Source: Streptomyces bicolor
GTDB lineage: Bacteria; Actinomycetota; Actinomycetes; Streptomycetales; Streptomycetaceae
Length of the DNA stretch: 64,000 nt
Assembly (NCBI RefSeq): GCF_000719285.1
Contig: NZ_JOFS01000038.1
Span: 1 to 64,000 of the forward strand
Reading direction: 5' to 3'
Shown here: piece after piece, positions 32,739-40,310 of the stretch
Position numbering within the stretch: the stretch's first letter is position 1
Layout of the letters: each line of letters opens with the position of its first letter
Notes under the pieces: model-generated
Told to the model about the DNA's origin: nothing
The model's input: the letters and a program-made list of their open reading frames with translations, nothing else
Databases searched by the model: none
Program-made: the position numbers and the translations under genes

Positions 32739-33980
32739 TCATTTGTACAGCAGGTACTTCCCACGCATCCGCCGGAACGCCGCCAGCTCCTGCTGCCAGC
32801 CCGCCACCACCTCGTCGGCACTCGCTCCCGCGTCGATCATCGTGCGCACCCGGGTGGAGCCGGTGAGCTTGTCGATCCAGTTGTCCGCTCGCCAACTGAA
32901 GCCGCTCCAGACCTTCTTGGCGGTCACCAGCAGGGCGATTCCGGTGCGGACCGGGTCGTACGCGGTGCGGTCGTGGACGTGGATCTGTACGCCGCCGATG
33001 GTCTTGCCCTGGAACTTCGAGAAGGTGGGAGCGAAGTAGGCCTCCCTGAAGTGCACGCCGGGCAGGCCGAGTTGGTTGGCCTCGTCGGCCCAGCGTCCGT
33101 CGATGCCCTCCGCGCCCAGCAGTTCGAAGGGGCGGGTGGTGCCGCGGCCCTCCGAGAGGTTCGTGCCCTCGAAGAGACAGCTGCCGGAGTACACGAGGGC
33201 GGTGTCCGGGGTGGGCATGTTCGGGCTGGGCGGCACCCAGGGCAGGCCCGAGGCGTCGAAGAAGTCGGATCGCCGCCAGCCCGTCATCCGTACGGTCTCC
33301 AGGGGGACCGGGGTGGTGAGGAACTCCCCGTTGAACAGCCGCGCCAGCTCGGCGACCGTCATGCCGTGCGCCTGCGAGACGGGCTCCCGGCCCACGAAGG
33401 TGGCGAACTCCTTGTGCAGGACCGGTCCTTGGGCCGCTCGTCCGGTCACCGGGTTGGGGCGGTCGAGGACCACGAAGCGTTTGCCGGCCAGCCGGGCCGC
33501 CTCCATGCAGTCGTAGAGGGTCCAGATGTAGGTGTAGAAGCGGGCGCCCACGTCCTGGATGTCGAAGACGACCGTGTCGACGCCGGAGGCGGTGAAGATG
33601 TCGGCGAGGGGCTGACCGCTCTTGAGGTACGTGTCGTAGACGGGGAGGCCGGTCGCGGGGTCGTCGTAGCGGCCTTCTGAGCCGCCTGCCTGGGCGGTGC
33701 CGCGGAAGCCGTGTTCGGGGCCGAAGACGGCCCCCAGGTTCACCCTTTCGTCGGCGTGCATGACGTCTACGATGTGGCGGACGTCTCGGGTGACGCCGGT
33801 GGGGTTGGTGACGATGCCGACGCGCTGGCCGCGCAAGGGGGCGTATCCGGTGTTGGCGAGATTCTCGAAACCCGTGCGCATGCGGCGCTCGGCCGCGTGT
33901 GCGGGGGAGGCCGCCGTGAGTGAGGTTGCTGCCGTTGTCGCTGCGAGTAGGGCTCGTCTGGATAGGCGCATGGGGGGCAC
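32739..33980 (-). CDS. namZ: NamZ-like exo-beta-N-acetylmuramidase (DUF1343, GH171)
   Basis: 413 residues from the GTG at 33980, which has GGGAG at good spacing; the ATG at 33971 is an alternative without a ribosome-binding site. The N-terminus is a Tat-like signal (LSRRALLAATTAATSL ending AHAA). The mature domain shows DUF1343 hallmarks: RVGIVTNPTGVTRD, GPEHGFRG, VVFDIQDVGARFYTYI, DRPNPVTG and GIDGRWADE. Family members remove terminal MurNAc from peptidoglycan fragments. The symbol rests on family resemblance. Likely role: cell-wall turnover or recycling outside the membrane. Confidence 0.88.
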   Translation of the reverse strand: MPPMRLSRRALLAATTAATSLTAASPAHAAERRMRTGFENLANTGYAPLRGQRVGIVTNPTGVTRDVRHIVDVMHADERVNLGAVFGPEHGFRGTAQAGGSEGRYDDPATGLPVYDTYLKSGQPLADIFTASGVDTVVFDIQDVGARFYTYIWTLYDCMEAARLAGKRFVVLDRPNPVTGRAAQGPVLHKEFATFVGREPVSQAHGMTVAELARLFNGEFLTTPVPLETVRMTGWRRSDFFDASGLPWVPPSPNMPTPDTALVYSGSCLFEGTNLSEGRGTTRPFELLGAEGIDGRWADEANQLGLPGVHFREAYFAPTFSKFQGKTIGGVQIHVHDRTAYDPVRTGIALLVTAKKVWSGFSWRADNWIDKLTGSTRVRTMIDAGASADEVVAGWQQELAAFRRMRGKYLLYK

Positions 33981-34022
33981 GGTATTGCTCCCGCAGGTTG
34001 TGTGGAAGGTGCCGGTAAGTCG

Positions 34023-34050
34023 TGGCTTGTCGCGCAGTTCCCCGCGCCCC
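34023..34050. repeat. Dispersed Streptomyces repeat (GCGCAGTTCCCCGCGCCCCT type)
   Basis: TGGCTTGTCGCGCAGTTCCC then CGCGCCCCTG. I recognise this as a very common intergenic Streptomyces repeat. It lies in the NamZ/SDR divergent gap just before the operator at 34081. Confidence 0.5.
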
Positions 34051-34080
34051 TGGGTGGGTGACCGCACCCCTTCCTTGATA

Positions 34081-34100
34081 CATACCGACCGGTTAGTCTG
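34081..34100. promoter_or_regulatory. TetR-type operator before the SDR/acyl-CoA ligase operon
   Basis: CATACCGACCGGTTAGTCTG, close to the symmetric consensus CATACCGACCGGTCGGTATG and to the site at 39753-39772. It lies 30 bases before the ATG at 34130. The KstR2-like TetR encoded at 36607 is the natural candidate binder. Confidence 0.65.
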
Positions 34101-34129
34101 GCCAGTAAGAGCCGCAGCGAAGGAGACCG

Positions 34130-34903
34130 ATGGTGGAAGCCGTGCAGGGTGCCGGAGTCGTCGTTACCGGGGCTGGGGGTGGCATCGGAGCGGCCCTTGC
34201 CCGGCGCTTCGCCGCCGAGGGAGCTCGCGTCGTCGTCAACGATCTGGATGCCAGGAAGGCCGAGGCGGTCGCCGACGAGATCGGGGGCATCGCAGTCCCC
34301 GGTGACGCCTCCGCCATCGTCACCGACGCCCGGGCCGCGCTCGGCGGCACCGTCGACGTCTACTGCGCCAATGCCGGTGTCGCCTTCGGCGGTCCGGACG
34401 TAACCGATCTCGGCGACGAGAAAGCCTGGTCGCTGTCCTGGGACGTCAACGTCATGGCCCACGTCCGTGCGGCGCACGCCCTGCTTCCCGACTGGCTCGA
34501 GCGTGGCAGCGGGCGGTTCGTCTCCACCGTCTCCGCCGCCGGGCTGCTCACCATGATCGGTGCCGCGCCCTACGCCGTCACCAAGCACGGCGCGTACGCC
34601 TTCGCCGAGTACCTCTCGCTGACGTACCGGCACCGGGGGATCAAGGTGCACGCCATCTGCCCGCAGGGTGTCCGCACCGACATGCTCGACGCCACCGGCG
34701 CCGCCGGTGACCTGGTGCTCAAGCCCACCGCCATCGCGCCGGAGGACGTGGCGGACGCCCTGTTCAAGGGGATGGAGGAGGACCGGTTCCTGATCCTGCC
34801 GCACCCCGAGGTCGCCGGCTTCTACCAGGCGCGGGCCGGGGAGCCCGACCGCTGGCTGGCCGGCATGAACCACATCCAGCAGAAGTGGGAGGCAACCCGG
34901 TGA
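34130..34903 (+). CDS. Short-chain dehydrogenase/reductase
   Basis: 257 residues. NAD(P)-binding VVVTGAGGGIGAALARRF, CANAGVA in the NNAG position, and catalytic YAVTKHGAY (Tyr-X3-Lys) are present. It probably interconverts a hydroxyacyl and ketoacyl-CoA, given the acyl-CoA ligase that follows. AAGGAGACC precedes the ATG. Its stop overlaps the GTG start of the ligase gene (GTGA), so they are translationally coupled. Confidence 0.93.
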   Translation: MVEAVQGAGVVVTGAGGGIGAALARRFAAEGARVVVNDLDARKAEAVADEIGGIAVPGDASAIVTDARAALGGTVDVYCANAGVAFGGPDVTDLGDEKAWSLSWDVNVMAHVRAAHALLPDWLERGSGRFVSTVSAAGLLTMIGAAPYAVTKHGAYAFAEYLSLTYRHRGIKVHAICPQGVRTDMLDATGAAGDLVLKPTAIAPEDVADALFKGMEEDRFLILPHPEVAGFYQARAGEPDRWLAGMNHIQQKWEATR

Positions 34904-36567
34904 CCGACACTTCCCGTTACGCCGCCAAGCCCTGGCTGGCCCTGCTCGGCGACGCCCAGCGCGCCCCCATTGACCCCGAGGACTCGCTCGTGCACGCCCT
35001 GCGCCGGGCCGCCGCCGCGACCCCGGAGCGCGTCTTCCTCGCCTACTTCGACGGCCGCCTCACCTACCGCGAGGTCGACGAGCTCAGCGACTCCGTCGCC
35101 GGGCATCTCGCCGCCCGTGGCCTGGAGCGCGGCGACCGGGTGGCGATCCTGCTGCAGAACTCCCCGCACTTCGTGCTCGCCCTGCTCGGTGCCTGGAAGG
35201 CGGGCGCGGTCGTCGTGCCCGTCAACCCGATGTACAAGTCGGGGGAGGTCGGTCACGTCCTGCGGGACGGTGAGGTGGCCGCGCTGATCTGTTCCGACCG
35301 GGCCTGGGAGTCGTATCTGCGCGAGACGGCGGCCGACTCGCCGGTGCGGATCGTGCTCACCGGGTGCGAGTTGGATTTCCAGACTCGCGACGACGCGCGC
35401 GTGCTGTCGTTCGAGCGACTCCCGCAGGCCGACGACGCCGAAGACCTGGCGGCCGTCGCCCGCGCCGGACACAAGGCGCCCGCGGGACGCGACGCGGGCC
35501 CCGCCGACATCGCACTGATCAGCTACACCTCCGGGACCAGCGGCACGCCCAAGGGTGCCACCAACACGCACGGCAACATCATGTACAACGCCGAGCGGCA
35601 GCGGACCGGACTGGAACTGCCCGAGGCGCCCGTCTACTTCGCGCTGGCGCCCCTGTTCCACATCACCGGGATGGTCTGCCAGCTCGGCGCCTGTCTCGAC
35701 AGCGCGGGGACCCTCGTGCTGGCGTACCGGTTCGAGGCGGGAGTCGTGCTCGACGCGTTCGCCGAGCACGGGCCGCACTACACCGTCGGCCCGTCGACCG
35801 CCTTCATGGCGCTGGCCGCCCACCCTGACGTCACCCGCGACCACTTCGCCTCGTTCCGGATGATCTCCTCCGGCGGCGCCCCGCTGCCGCCCGCCCTGGT
35901 GGAGAAGTTCCGGGCCGGCTTCGGGCTGTACATCCGCAACGGTTACGGCCTCACCGAGTGCACCGCCCCCTGCGCCTCCGTCCCACCCGGCCTGGAGGCA
36001 CCCGTCGACCCGGTCTCCGGGACGCTCGCCGTGGGCCTGCCGGGCCCCGAGACGGTCGTACGGATCGTCGACGAGCAGGGCCAGGAGGTCCCCTTCGGCG
36101 AACAGGGCGAGATCGTCGTACGCGGGCCGCAGGTCGTCCCCGGATACTGGCGGCGCCCCGAGGCCACCGCCGAGACCTTCCCCGACGGCGAGCTGCGCAC
36201 CGGCGACATCGGCTTCATGGACGCCGACGGCTGGCTGTACGTCGTCGACCGCAAGAAGGACATGATCAACGCGTCCGGCTTCAAGGTGTGGCCGCGCGAG
36301 GTCGAGGACGTGCTCTACACCCACCCGGCGGTGCGCGAGGCGGCCGTCGTGGGGGTACCCGACGGGTACCGCGGGGAGACCGTCAAGGCGTACATCAGCC
36401 TCCGTCCGGGTGCGGAAACGGACCCCGACGCACTCGCCGCGTACTGCGAGGAGAGACTGGCCGCCTACAAATATCCGCGGCAGGTGGAGATCCTGCCCGA
36501 CTTGCCCAAGACGGCAAGTGGGAAGATCCTCCGTCGGGAACTTCGTTCTCGCGTGAACGAAGCCTAG
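34900..36567 (+). CDS. Fatty acid/aryl acyl-CoA ligase (AMP-dependent synthetase)
   Basis: Activates a carboxylic acid to its CoA thioester via an acyl-AMP; 555 residues. The A3 P-loop YTSGTSGTPKGATNTHGN, A5 NGYGLTECTAP, A7 TGDIGFMDADG, hinge VDRKKDMINASGFKVWPREVE and A10 PKTASGKILRREL are all intact. The GTG at 34900 is chosen because GGGAGG lies 7 bases upstream and it overlaps the SDR stop. Part of an SDR-ligase-TetR operon under a TetR-type operator. The acid substrate is not determinable. Confidence 0.95.
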   Translation: MTDTSRYAAKPWLALLGDAQRAPIDPEDSLVHALRRAAAATPERVFLAYFDGRLTYREVDELSDSVAGHLAARGLERGDRVAILLQNSPHFVLALLGAWKAGAVVVPVNPMYKSGEVGHVLRDGEVAALICSDRAWESYLRETAADSPVRIVLTGCELDFQTRDDARVLSFERLPQADDAEDLAAVARAGHKAPAGRDAGPADIALISYTSGTSGTPKGATNTHGNIMYNAERQRTGLELPEAPVYFALAPLFHITGMVCQLGACLDSAGTLVLAYRFEAGVVLDAFAEHGPHYTVGPSTAFMALAAHPDVTRDHFASFRMISSGGAPLPPALVEKFRAGFGLYIRNGYGLTECTAPCASVPPGLEAPVDPVSGTLAVGLPGPETVVRIVDEQGQEVPFGEQGEIVVRGPQVVPGYWRRPEATAETFPDGELRTGDIGFMDADGWLYVVDRKKDMINASGFKVWPREVEDVLYTHPAVREAAVVGVPDGYRGETVKAYISLRPGAETDPDALAAYCEERLAAYKYPRQVEILPDLPKTASGKILRRELRSRVNEA

Positions 36568-36606
36568 ACAGCAAGCAGATATCTCGGAAGGGCAGGTGGC
36601 GGCACA

Positions 36607-37200
36607 GTGGCCAGGACGACGGACGGAGACGGTACGCCCGTCCCCCAGCGGCTGCTCGCCGCCGCCACCCGGCTCTTCGCCGAGCGGGGCTACGACCGCA
36701 CCTCGGTGCAGGAGATCGTCGAGGCGGCCGGCGTCACCAAGGGGGCGCTGTACCACTACTTCGGCTCCAAGGACGACCTTCTGCACGAGGTGTACGCGCG
36801 CGTGCTGCGCGTTCAGCAGGAGCGTCTCGACGCCTTCGCGGACGCCGACGAGCCCATCGAGAAGCGGCTCAGAGGCGCGGCCGCCGACGTCGTCGTCACG
36901 ACGATCGAGAACCTCGACGACGCGATGATCTTCTTCCGCTCCATGCACCACCTGAGCCCGGAGAAGAACAAGCAGGTGCGCGCCGAGCGCCGGCGCTACC
37001 ACGAACGCTTCCGTGCGCTGATCGAGGAGGGCCAGGAGGCGGGCGTCTTCTCGAAGGCGACGCCGGCCGACCTGGTCGTCGACTACCACTTCGGGTCGGT
37101 CCACCATCTGTCGACGTGGTACCGCCCGGACGGCCCGATGAGCCCGCAGGAAGTCGCGGACCACTTGGCGGACTTGCTGCTGCGAGCGCTGCGTCCCTGA
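36607..37200 (+). CDS. KstR2-like TetR family regulator
   Basis: 197 residues. The HTH is LLAAATRLFAERGYDRTSVQEIVEAAGVTKGALYHYFGSKDDLLH, and the C-terminal domain ends with STWYRPDGPMSPQEVADHL, like the acyl-CoA-sensing KstR2 group. The GTG at 36607 follows AGGTGG. Last gene of the SDR-ligase operon, convergent with the acyl-CoA dehydrogenase/phosphotransferase operon. Both operons carry the CATACCGACCGGTCGGTATG-type operator, so it probably controls both. Confidence 0.92.
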   Translation: MARTTDGDGTPVPQRLLAAATRLFAERGYDRTSVQEIVEAAGVTKGALYHYFGSKDDLLHEVYARVLRVQQERLDAFADADEPIEKRLRGAAADVVVTTIENLDDAMIFFRSMHHLSPEKNKQVRAERRRYHERFRALIEEGQEAGVFSKATPADLVVDYHFGSVHHLSTWYRPDGPMSPQEVADHLADLLLRALRP

Positions 37201-37213
37201 CGGTCCAGGGGTT

Positions 37214-37436
37214 TCTCGCCCCCGCCGCCCCTACCCGTCCCATCCTGAAGGGGCTCCGCCCCTTCGACCCCGCCCCCAGGGGGCTCTGCCCCCTGGACCC
37301 CCGCTCCTCAAACGCCGGAGGGGCTGACTTAGCCCGTCCGGCGTTTGAGGACGAGGCCCCTTAAGGGCCGAAAGCGGGGGTCTGGGGGCCGCAGGCCCCC
37401 AGGGATGGGACGGGTAGGGGCGGCGGGGCGAAATCA
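37214..37436. terminator. Large nested inverted repeat between convergent operons
   Basis: The outer arms (about 37216-37247 and 37402-37431, sharing CGCCGCCCCTACCCGTCCCA) are inverted copies. Inner arms CCTCAAACGCCGG (about 37306-37318) and its complement CCGGCGTTTGAGG (about 37338-37350) are also inverted, with smaller G/C hairpins between. It fills the gap between two convergent genes, so a bidirectional terminator is likely. The component words are repeats I recognise from other Streptomyces intergenic regions. Confidence 0.65.
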
Positions 37437-37459
37437 ACCCGCCCCCGCCCGAGGCCGCG

Positions 37460-38674
37460 TCACACGTACTTCTTCAACTCCCGCCGCGCCAGCGACCGCT
37501 GGTGCACCTCGTCGGGCCCGTCCGCGATCATCAGCGTCCGCGCGCTCGCGTACAGCTCGGCCAGCGGGAAGTCCTGGCTGACGCCGCCCGCGCCGTGCAG
37601 CTGGATCGCCCGGTCGATGATGTCGACGACCGCACGCGGCGTGGCGATCTTGATGGACTGGATCTCGGTGTGGGCGCCCTTGTTGCCGACGGTGTCCATC
37701 AGCCAGGCCGTCTTCAGCACCAGCAGCCGCAGCTGCTCGACCGTCACACGCGCGTCGGCGATCCAGTTGTGCACCACGCCCTGCTGGGCCAGCGCCTTGC
37801 CGAACGCCGTACGGGAGACGGCCCGCCGGCACATCAGCTCGATCGCCCGCTCCGCCATGCCGATCAGCCGCATGCAGTGGTGGATGCGGCCGGGGCCGAG
37901 CCGGGCCTGGGCGATGGCGAAGCCGCCGCCCTCCTCGCCGATGAGGTTGGACACCGGCACGCGCGCGTGGTCGAAGATCACCTCGGCGTGGCCGCCGTGG
38001 GAGTGGTCCTCGTAGCCGAAGACCTGCATGGCACGCTTGACGGTGACGCCCGGGGTGTCGCGGGGGACGAGGACCATCGACTGCTGACGGCGGATGTCGG
38101 CCCCGTCCGGGTCCGTCTTGCCCATCACGATGAAGATCTTGCAGTCCGGGTTCATCGCCCCGGAGATGTACCACTTGCGGCCGGTGATGACGTACTCGTC
38201 GCCGTCCCGCTCGATGTGGGTGGTGATGTTGGTGGCGTCGGAGGAGGCCACCTCCGGCTCCGTCATCGCGAACGCCGAGCGGATCTCACCGGCCAGCAGC
38301 GGCTCCAGCCACTGCTTCTTCTGCTGCTCGTCGCCGAACTGCGCCAGCACCTCCATGTTGCCGGTGTCCGGCGCCGCGCAGTTCGTGGCGGTGGGTGCCA
38401 GGTGCGGGGAGCGGCCGGTGATCTCGGCGAGCGGGGCGTACTGGAGGTTGGTGAGTCCGGCGCCGTGCTCGGCGTTGGGGAGGAAGAGGTTCCACAGGCC
38501 TTGCCTGCGGGCCTCCGCCTTGAGCTCCTCGACCACGGCAGGGGTGTCCCACGGGGACGCCAGCGCGGCCCGCTGCTCCTCCGCCACCGCCTCGGCCGGA
38601 TAGACGTACTCGTCCATGAAGGCCAGGAGTTTGGCGCGCAGTTCCTCGGTGCGTGCGTCGAACGCGAAGTCCAT
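37460..38674 (-). CDS. Acyl-CoA dehydrogenase (ACAD10/11-like)
   Basis: 404 residues. The FAD/substrate segment SAFAMTEPEVASSDATNI and the C-terminal ADGPDEVHQRSLARRELKK mark the long-chain/ACAD10-11 group, where the terminal catalytic region differs from short-chain enzymes. It follows the phosphotransferase gene by 5 bases. This arrangement mirrors fused eukaryotic ACAD10/11, in which a kinase domain phosphorylates a 4-hydroxyacyl-CoA before elimination; by analogy this pair may process hydroxylated acids. Confidence 0.93.
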   Translation of the reverse strand: MDFAFDARTEELRAKLLAFMDEYVYPAEAVAEEQRAALASPWDTPAVVEELKAEARRQGLWNLFLPNAEHGAGLTNLQYAPLAEITGRSPHLAPTATNCAAPDTGNMEVLAQFGDEQQKKQWLEPLLAGEIRSAFAMTEPEVASSDATNITTHIERDGDEYVITGRKWYISGAMNPDCKIFIVMGKTDPDGADIRRQQSMVLVPRDTPGVTVKRAMQVFGYEDHSHGGHAEVIFDHARVPVSNLIGEEGGGFAIAQARLGPGRIHHCMRLIGMAERAIELMCRRAVSRTAFGKALAQQGVVHNWIADARVTVEQLRLLVLKTAWLMDTVGNKGAHTEIQSIKIATPRAVVDIIDRAIQLHGAGGVSQDFPLAELYASARTLMIADGPDEVHQRSLARRELKKYV

Positions 38675-38679
38675 GTCCG

Positions 38680-39714
38680 TCAGCCTTCCTGGGTGCCTTC
38701 TCGAAGAGTGGTCAGGCCGTGCTCGATGAAGAGCGGGACCAGGTCGCCGATGCGGTCGAAGCCGCGGCCGACCGTCTGGCCCAGCGTGTAGCGGTAGTGG
38801 ATGCCCTCCAGGATCACCGCGAGTTTGAACCAGGCGAACGCCGTGTACCAGGAGACCGCGGACACGTCACGCCCCGAGCGCGCGGCGTACCGCTCGATCA
38901 GTTCGGCGGGGGCGGGGTGCCCGGCAGCCTCGGCGGTCGTGGAGACCGGGGAGTCAGCCATGCCCAGCGGCATGCTGTACATCACCAGCAGGCCCAGATC
39001 GGTGAGCGGGTCGCCGAGCGTCGACATCTCCCAGTCGAGGATCGCCTTGATCTTGTCGTCCTCGCCGATCAGGACGTTGTCGAGCCGGTAGTCGCCGTGC
39101 ACGACGGCCGGGGCGGGGGAGGTGGGCAGCCGACGTCCGAGCGTCGCGTGCAGCTCGTCGATGCCGGCCAGTTCGCGGTTGCGCGAGGCGTCGAGCTGCT
39201 TGCCCCAGCGACGCAGCTGCCGGTCCAGGAAGCCCTCGGGGCGGCCGAAGTCCGCGAGACCCACCGACGCCGGGTCCACCGCGTGCAGCTCGACGAGCGT
39301 GTCCACCAGCGACAGCACCGCGTCCCGGGTGCGCTCCGGGCCGAGCGGGGCCAGCTGGTCGGCGGTGCGGTAGGGCGTGCCCTCGGCGAACTCCATGACG
39401 TAGAACGGCGCCCCGAGCACCTCCTCGTCCTCGCACAGCAGCACCGGTCGCGGCACAGGTACGTTCGTCGGGTGCAGCGCGCTGATGACCCGGTGCTCGC
39501 GCTTCATGTCGTGCGCCGTGGCGAGGACGTGGCCGAGCGGGGGCCGCCGTACGACCCACTTCGAGGTGCCGTCGGAGACCGCGTAGGTGAGGTTCGACCG
39601 TCCGCCCTCGATCAGCCTGCCGGTCAGCGGACCCTGGGCCAGGCCGGGCCGCTCGCGCTCGAGCAGGCCGCGCAGGCGGTCGAGATCGAGGCCGGGCGGA
39701 TGGTCGGGGCTCAT
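38680..39714 (-). CDS. Aminoglycoside-phosphotransferase-fold kinase (ACAD10/11-type)
   Basis: 344 residues. Gly-rich loop LIEGGRSNLTYAV, lysine region WVVRRPPLG, catalytic VVHGDYRLDNVLI (HGD-X4-N) and metal-binding ILDWEMSTLGDPLTDLG are intact. The sequence matches the N-terminal kinase domain of ACAD10/11 rather than antibiotic kinases. GAGGAG precedes the ATG at 39714. The first gene of a two-gene operon with the acyl-CoA dehydrogenase; operator at 39753-39772. Confidence 0.93.
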   Translation of the reverse strand: MSPDHPPGLDLDRLRGLLERERPGLAQGPLTGRLIEGGRSNLTYAVSDGTSKWVVRRPPLGHVLATAHDMKREHRVISALHPTNVPVPRPVLLCEDEEVLGAPFYVMEFAEGTPYRTADQLAPLGPERTRDAVLSLVDTLVELHAVDPASVGLADFGRPEGFLDRQLRRWGKQLDASRNRELAGIDELHATLGRRLPTSPAPAVVHGDYRLDNVLIGEDDKIKAILDWEMSTLGDPLTDLGLLVMYSMPLGMADSPVSTTAEAAGHPAPAELIERYAARSGRDVSAVSWYTAFAWFKLAVILEGIHYRYTLGQTVGRGFDRIGDLVPLFIEHGLTTLREGTQEG

Positions 39715-39752
39715 ACGGGGCTCCTCAAGCAGGTGAACGGGACCAGACTCAT

Positions 39753-39772
39753 GATGCCGACCAGTCGGTATG
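39753..39772. promoter_or_regulatory. TetR-type operator before the phosphotransferase/acyl-CoA dehydrogenase operon
   Basis: GATGCCGACCAGTCGGTATG; its complement CATACCGACTGGTCGGCATC aligns with the site at 34081-34100. Near-perfect dyad symmetry, 39-58 bases upstream of the ATG at 39714. Confidence 0.65.
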
Positions 39773-39815
39773 TCGTCCAGTGGGGGAGCCGAACGTGATC
39801 GGGGCCACCATAGGC

Positions 39816-39851
39816 CGACAGCTCCCCGGGCAGTGCGCCGGGGAGCTGTCG
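39816..39851 (-). terminator. Terminator hairpin after the His-rich gene
   Basis: CGACAGCTCCCCGG (39816-39829) pairs perfectly with CCGGGGAGCTGTCG (39838-39851), a 14-bp stem with an 8-base loop, 50 bases beyond the stop of the minus-strand gene at 39902. Confidence 0.75.
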
Positions 39852-39901
39852 ACGGTGTCTTCTCAGCCAGTACGGGGGCCGGCCCGAGTCGGGGCAGGCG
39901 C

Positions 39902-40198
39902 TCAGTGGTCGTCCCAGTGGCCGTCGTGCGGAGCGTGCCGGTGGCCGTCGTGGACGTAGTCGACGTGGTCGCCGTGCAGGACGCTCTCGTGCCCGCAGTC
40001 GGCGCCGTGCTGATGGGTGTGGCCCTCGTGTGCGACGTGCCCCTCCGTCTCGCACTCGTCCCAGTGGCCCGCGTGCTCGCGGTGGAGGTGGCCGTCGTGC
40101 GCGTAGTCGGTGTGGTCACCGTGCGGCACCGCGATGTGGCCGCAGTCGGGGCCGTGGGTGTGAGTGTGGGAGGAGTGTTCCACGTGCAGGGTGGTCAT
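39902..40198 (-). CDS. Histidine-rich putative metal-binding protein with internal duplication
   Basis: 98 residues, of which about 27 are His and 3 Cys, with no signal peptide or membrane segment. Two tandem units of about 40 residues are obvious: HTHGPDCGHIAVPHGDHTDY then HDGH-HW, and HQHGADCGHESVLHGDHVDY then HDGH-HW. The composition fits storage or buffering of Zn, Ni or Co. The start is the ATG at 40198 (MTTLHVEHS). It is divergent from the oxidoreductase at 40311. No recognisable Zur or Nur box was found in the gap. Confidence 0.82.
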   Translation of the reverse strand: MTTLHVEHSSHTHTHGPDCGHIAVPHGDHTDYAHDGHLHREHAGHWDECETEGHVAHEGHTHQHGADCGHESVLHGDHVDYVHDGHRHAPHDGHWDDH

Positions 40199-40310
40199 GC
40201 TGCTCACCTTCGAACGTGCGGGCTGTGACGTCGACAGGCTGCCACGCGAACGGCGCATATCGGCTCATTCGGGCTTGCGTGGCGTCCTGCCACCCCAGAG
40301 GGTCGGACCC

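Noticed and set aside
34822..37164. 780-codon minus-strand ORF
   Set aside because: Antisense of the SDR, acyl-CoA ligase and TetR genes, all of which have full motifs.
37201..37459. A small gene in the convergent gap
   Set aside because: Reading frames there are short and coincide with the inverted repeats; no start with ribosome-binding site.
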